This document shows, one piece after another, positions 62,651-64,000 of a DNA stretch of 64,000 bases. The notes under the pieces were generated by a model that saw only the letters and a list, made by a program, of their open reading frames with translations, searched no databases and was not told the DNA's origin. Source of the stretch: UBA7803 sp034522075 (GTDB lineage Bacteria > Pseudomonadota > Gammaproteobacteria > Pseudomonadales > Azotimanducaceae); NCBI GenBank assembly GCA_034522075.1, contig JAXHLO010000006.1, forward strand, positions 1 through 64,000, given 5' to 3'. Positions within the stretch are counted from its first letter, which is position 1. Each line of letters begins with the position of its first letter. A program made the translations under genes and the position numbers.

Positions 62651-63430
62651 ATGAGCCAAAGACACGACACAGCTACCACGGATGAGGAACTCTCGGCGCT
62701 GCTGGATGGTGAGCTGAATGCCGCCCGTGCCCGGGAAATCAAGGCCCGAATGGCCGCCGATCCGGCACTGGCAAGACGCTATGCTGCGCTCGCTCAGGCA
62801 GACAGCCAGTTCCAGGCCGCCGCACGGGGCCTGGACCGTGTGCCGCTGCCGGACAGCATCCTGGCACTGCTCGACGAGCAGGACCAGTCGCCGCCGGACA
62901 ACATAAGGACTCTGCAGCCGCGGCGCGCAGGCTCCTGGGTATCCGGGGTCGAAGCGCTGCCTCTGGCTCTGGCGGCAAGTCTCGCGCTGGTGGTGGGTTT
63001 CCTGGCCGCGCTGCTGGTGGGCCCGGTAAGACAGGACAGCACAATGGCGCCGGCTGGGCTGCTCACCGCGCAGATAACACCCGCGACGCCATTGCACACC
63101 GTGCTGCAGACTCAGCCCAGCGGCACGGTGGTGCAGGTGAACGGCATGGACGTGGTGGCGGTCCAGACCTTCGAGACACAAGGAGGAATCCTCTGTCGGG
63201 AGGTCCACGCACGCAGCTCACAGGGCCGGACCCTGGCGCTGGCCTGCCGTGAAGACAGCGGCTGGCTGCTGCGCACTACGGAGTTTCTGCCGTCTGAGGA
63301 ATCCGCCGGCTACCAGACCGCCAGCAGCACAGCTTCCGCCGTGGCGGCTGCCGTGGCACGCCTCAAACAGGGTGCCGCCCTGAACATGGAAGCTGAGGCC
63401 GCATTGCTGGAGCGCTGGTCACAGCGTTGA
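62651..63430 (+). CDS. Membrane anti-sigma factor
   Basis: The 259-residue protein starts with a cytoplasmic anti-sigma domain (TDEELSALLDGELNAARARE, then RYAALAQADSQFQAA) without a zinc motif. It has one membrane helix (LPLALAASLALVVGFLAALL, about residues 103-122) and a periplasmic domain of about 130 residues with two Cys (GGILCREVHA, ALACREDSGW) that could sense redox state or bind a partner. The arrangement after the sigma gene, 80 bases apart, is the usual sigma/anti-sigma pair. Release would require cutting in the periplasm and membrane. The S8 protease next door is a plausible first cutter, which is inference. Confidence 0.82.
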   Translation: MSQRHDTATTDEELSALLDGELNAARAREIKARMAADPALARRYAALAQADSQFQAAARGLDRVPLPDSILALLDEQDQSPPDNIRTLQPRRAGSWVSGVEALPLALAASLALVVGFLAALLVGPVRQDSTMAPAGLLTAQITPATPLHTVLQTQPSGTVVQVNGMDVVAVQTFETQGGILCREVHARSSQGRTLALACREDSGWLLRTTEFLPSEESAGYQTASSTASAVAAAVARLKQGAALNMEAEAALLERWSQR

Positions 63431-63444
63431 CGGTCTGCCGCGCC

Positions 63445-64000
63445 TCACGAAGTAACGATGGCTTTGCCGATCACCTGCCGATCCTGGATCAGCTTCAACG
63501 CATCGGCGGTCTGCTCCAGCGGCAAGCGGTGGGAGATGTAGGGGTTGATTCGACCGGACGCCAGCCAGGCGAGCAGCACGGCGGAGTTGCGCGCCGCCCA
63601 GGCGGGATCGTGGCGCTGCAGGGCACCCACGGTGTAGCCGATGACCTCGGCGTCCTTGATGAGCAGGTGGTTGGTCTTGGCCAGAGCGGCGCGGCCGCTG
63701 GTGAAGCCGACGATGAGGATGCGGCCGAAAGGCGCAACACAGCGCATGGATTCGTCGAACACATCGCCGCCCACCGGATCATAGATCACGTCGGCGCCCC
63801 GGCCCCCGGTGAGCTCCTTGACCTGCTCACGGAAGCCCTGGGTGTAATCGATGACGTGGTCGGCACCCATCTGTTGTGCGATCGCGCGCTTCTCGGCGGT
63901 GCTGGCCGTGGCGATCACCGTAGCTCCCATGAGCTTGCCCACATCCACGGCCGCCAGCCCCACGCCGCCCGCCGCACCATGCACCAGCAGGACATCGCCG
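63445..64000 (-). CDS. Zinc-type NAD(P)H:quinone oxidoreductase, 3' part only
   Basis: The last 185 codons of an MDR-superfamily enzyme are visible. The gene continues past the right edge. The NAD(P) nucleotide-binding motif HGAAGGVGLAAVDVGK is followed by QQMGADHVIDYTQGFREQVK, ADVIYDPVGGDVFDESMRCV and PFGRILIVGFTSGRA, typical of quinone oxidoreductases such as QOR/zeta-crystallin. It should reduce quinones or enones with NADPH in the cytoplasm. Its end is 15 bases from the convergent anti-sigma gene. No frameshift is seen. Confidence 0.88.
   Translation of the reverse strand, partial: GDVLLVHGAAGGVGLAAVDVGKLMGATVIATASTAEKRAIAQQMGADHVIDYTQGFREQVKELTGGRGADVIYDPVGGDVFDESMRCVAPFGRILIVGFTSGRAALAKTNHLLIKDAEVIGYTVGALQRHDPAWAARNSAVLLAWLASGRINPYISHRLPLEQTADALKLIQDRQVIGKAIVTS

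Noticed and set aside
1..64000. CRISPR arrays, tRNA or rRNA genes, integrase or phage genes
   Set aside because: No regularly spaced direct repeats, cloverleaf-like segments, rRNA signatures or integrase motifs were seen by eye.

Overview
The window is GC-rich (roughly 65% by eye), coding-dense chromosomal DNA of a Gram-negative aerobic bacterium. TonB-dependent uptake, lipoprotein and glycine-zipper envelope proteins, an aa3-type heme-copper oxidase and SSS/BCCT transporters suggest a marine or halotolerant gammaproteobacterium. This assignment is an inference from gene content; there is no rRNA or tRNA gene to confirm it. I saw no phage, plasmid or CRISPR signature.

Layout. 1-6.1 kb: a partial secreted protein, an alpha/beta hydrolase, a small coiled-coil protein, a prolyl oligopeptidase, a second hydrolase and a BCCT transporter. 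Almost all of these reading frames are broken by indels although the family motifs are intact. 6.1-9.3 kb: acyl-CoA dehydrogenase and an MFS_2/GPH symporter, upstream of the BCCT gene in one operon. 9.4-12.8 kb: a small unknown protein, a cobalamin riboswitch, a BtuB-like TonB receptor and a secreted HExxH metallopeptidase. 12.8-16.3 kb: carotenoid oxygenase, CutA and a carboxylesterase. 16.3-24.4 kb: a seven-gene operon (livH-M-G-F type ABC transporter, acyl-CoA ligase, binding lipoprotein, sulfatase) that could import and CoA-activate an organic acid. 24.5-29.1 kb: a START-like protein, a hybrid histidine kinase and a PutP-like symporter.

29.0-35.6 kb holds a compact minus-strand run of eight envelope genes: glycine-zipper protein, coiled-coil exported protein, lipoprotein, MotA/TolQ/ExbB-like channel, ExbD/MotB-like partner, DUF4384-type protein, SPOR-like membrane protein, lytic transglycosylase and a small secreted protein resembling the glycine-zipper protein (nine reading frames counting both ends). 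It matches none of the Ton, Tol, Mot, Agl or Zorya layouts I know and is the best candidate for an undescribed system.

35.6-46.2 kb: an unknown protein, a second hybrid kinase, a membrane LytTR regulator, two isoprenylcysteine-methyltransferase-like proteins, an SSS symporter, a DUF3300 protein, heme O synthase and a two-TM protein; frameshifts reappear from about 41.4 kb. 46.2-46.9 kb is non-coding and contains inverted repeats. 46.9-52.5 kb: cytochrome c oxidase (CoxB with two fused cytochromes c, CoxA, two subunit III genes, subunit IV) and a TlpA-like thioredoxin. 52.7-58.3 kb: a broken MFS gene, a redoxin/cytochrome c/copper-monooxygenase-like protein, two related secreted proteins and a DUF6152 protein. 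58.4-63.4 kb: an Ala/Glu/Val-rich exported repeat protein, an outer-membrane barrel, a subtilase whose N-terminus has the same repeat character, and a divergent ECF sigma/anti-sigma pair, which may form a second envelope module. The window ends inside a zinc-type quinone oxidoreductase.
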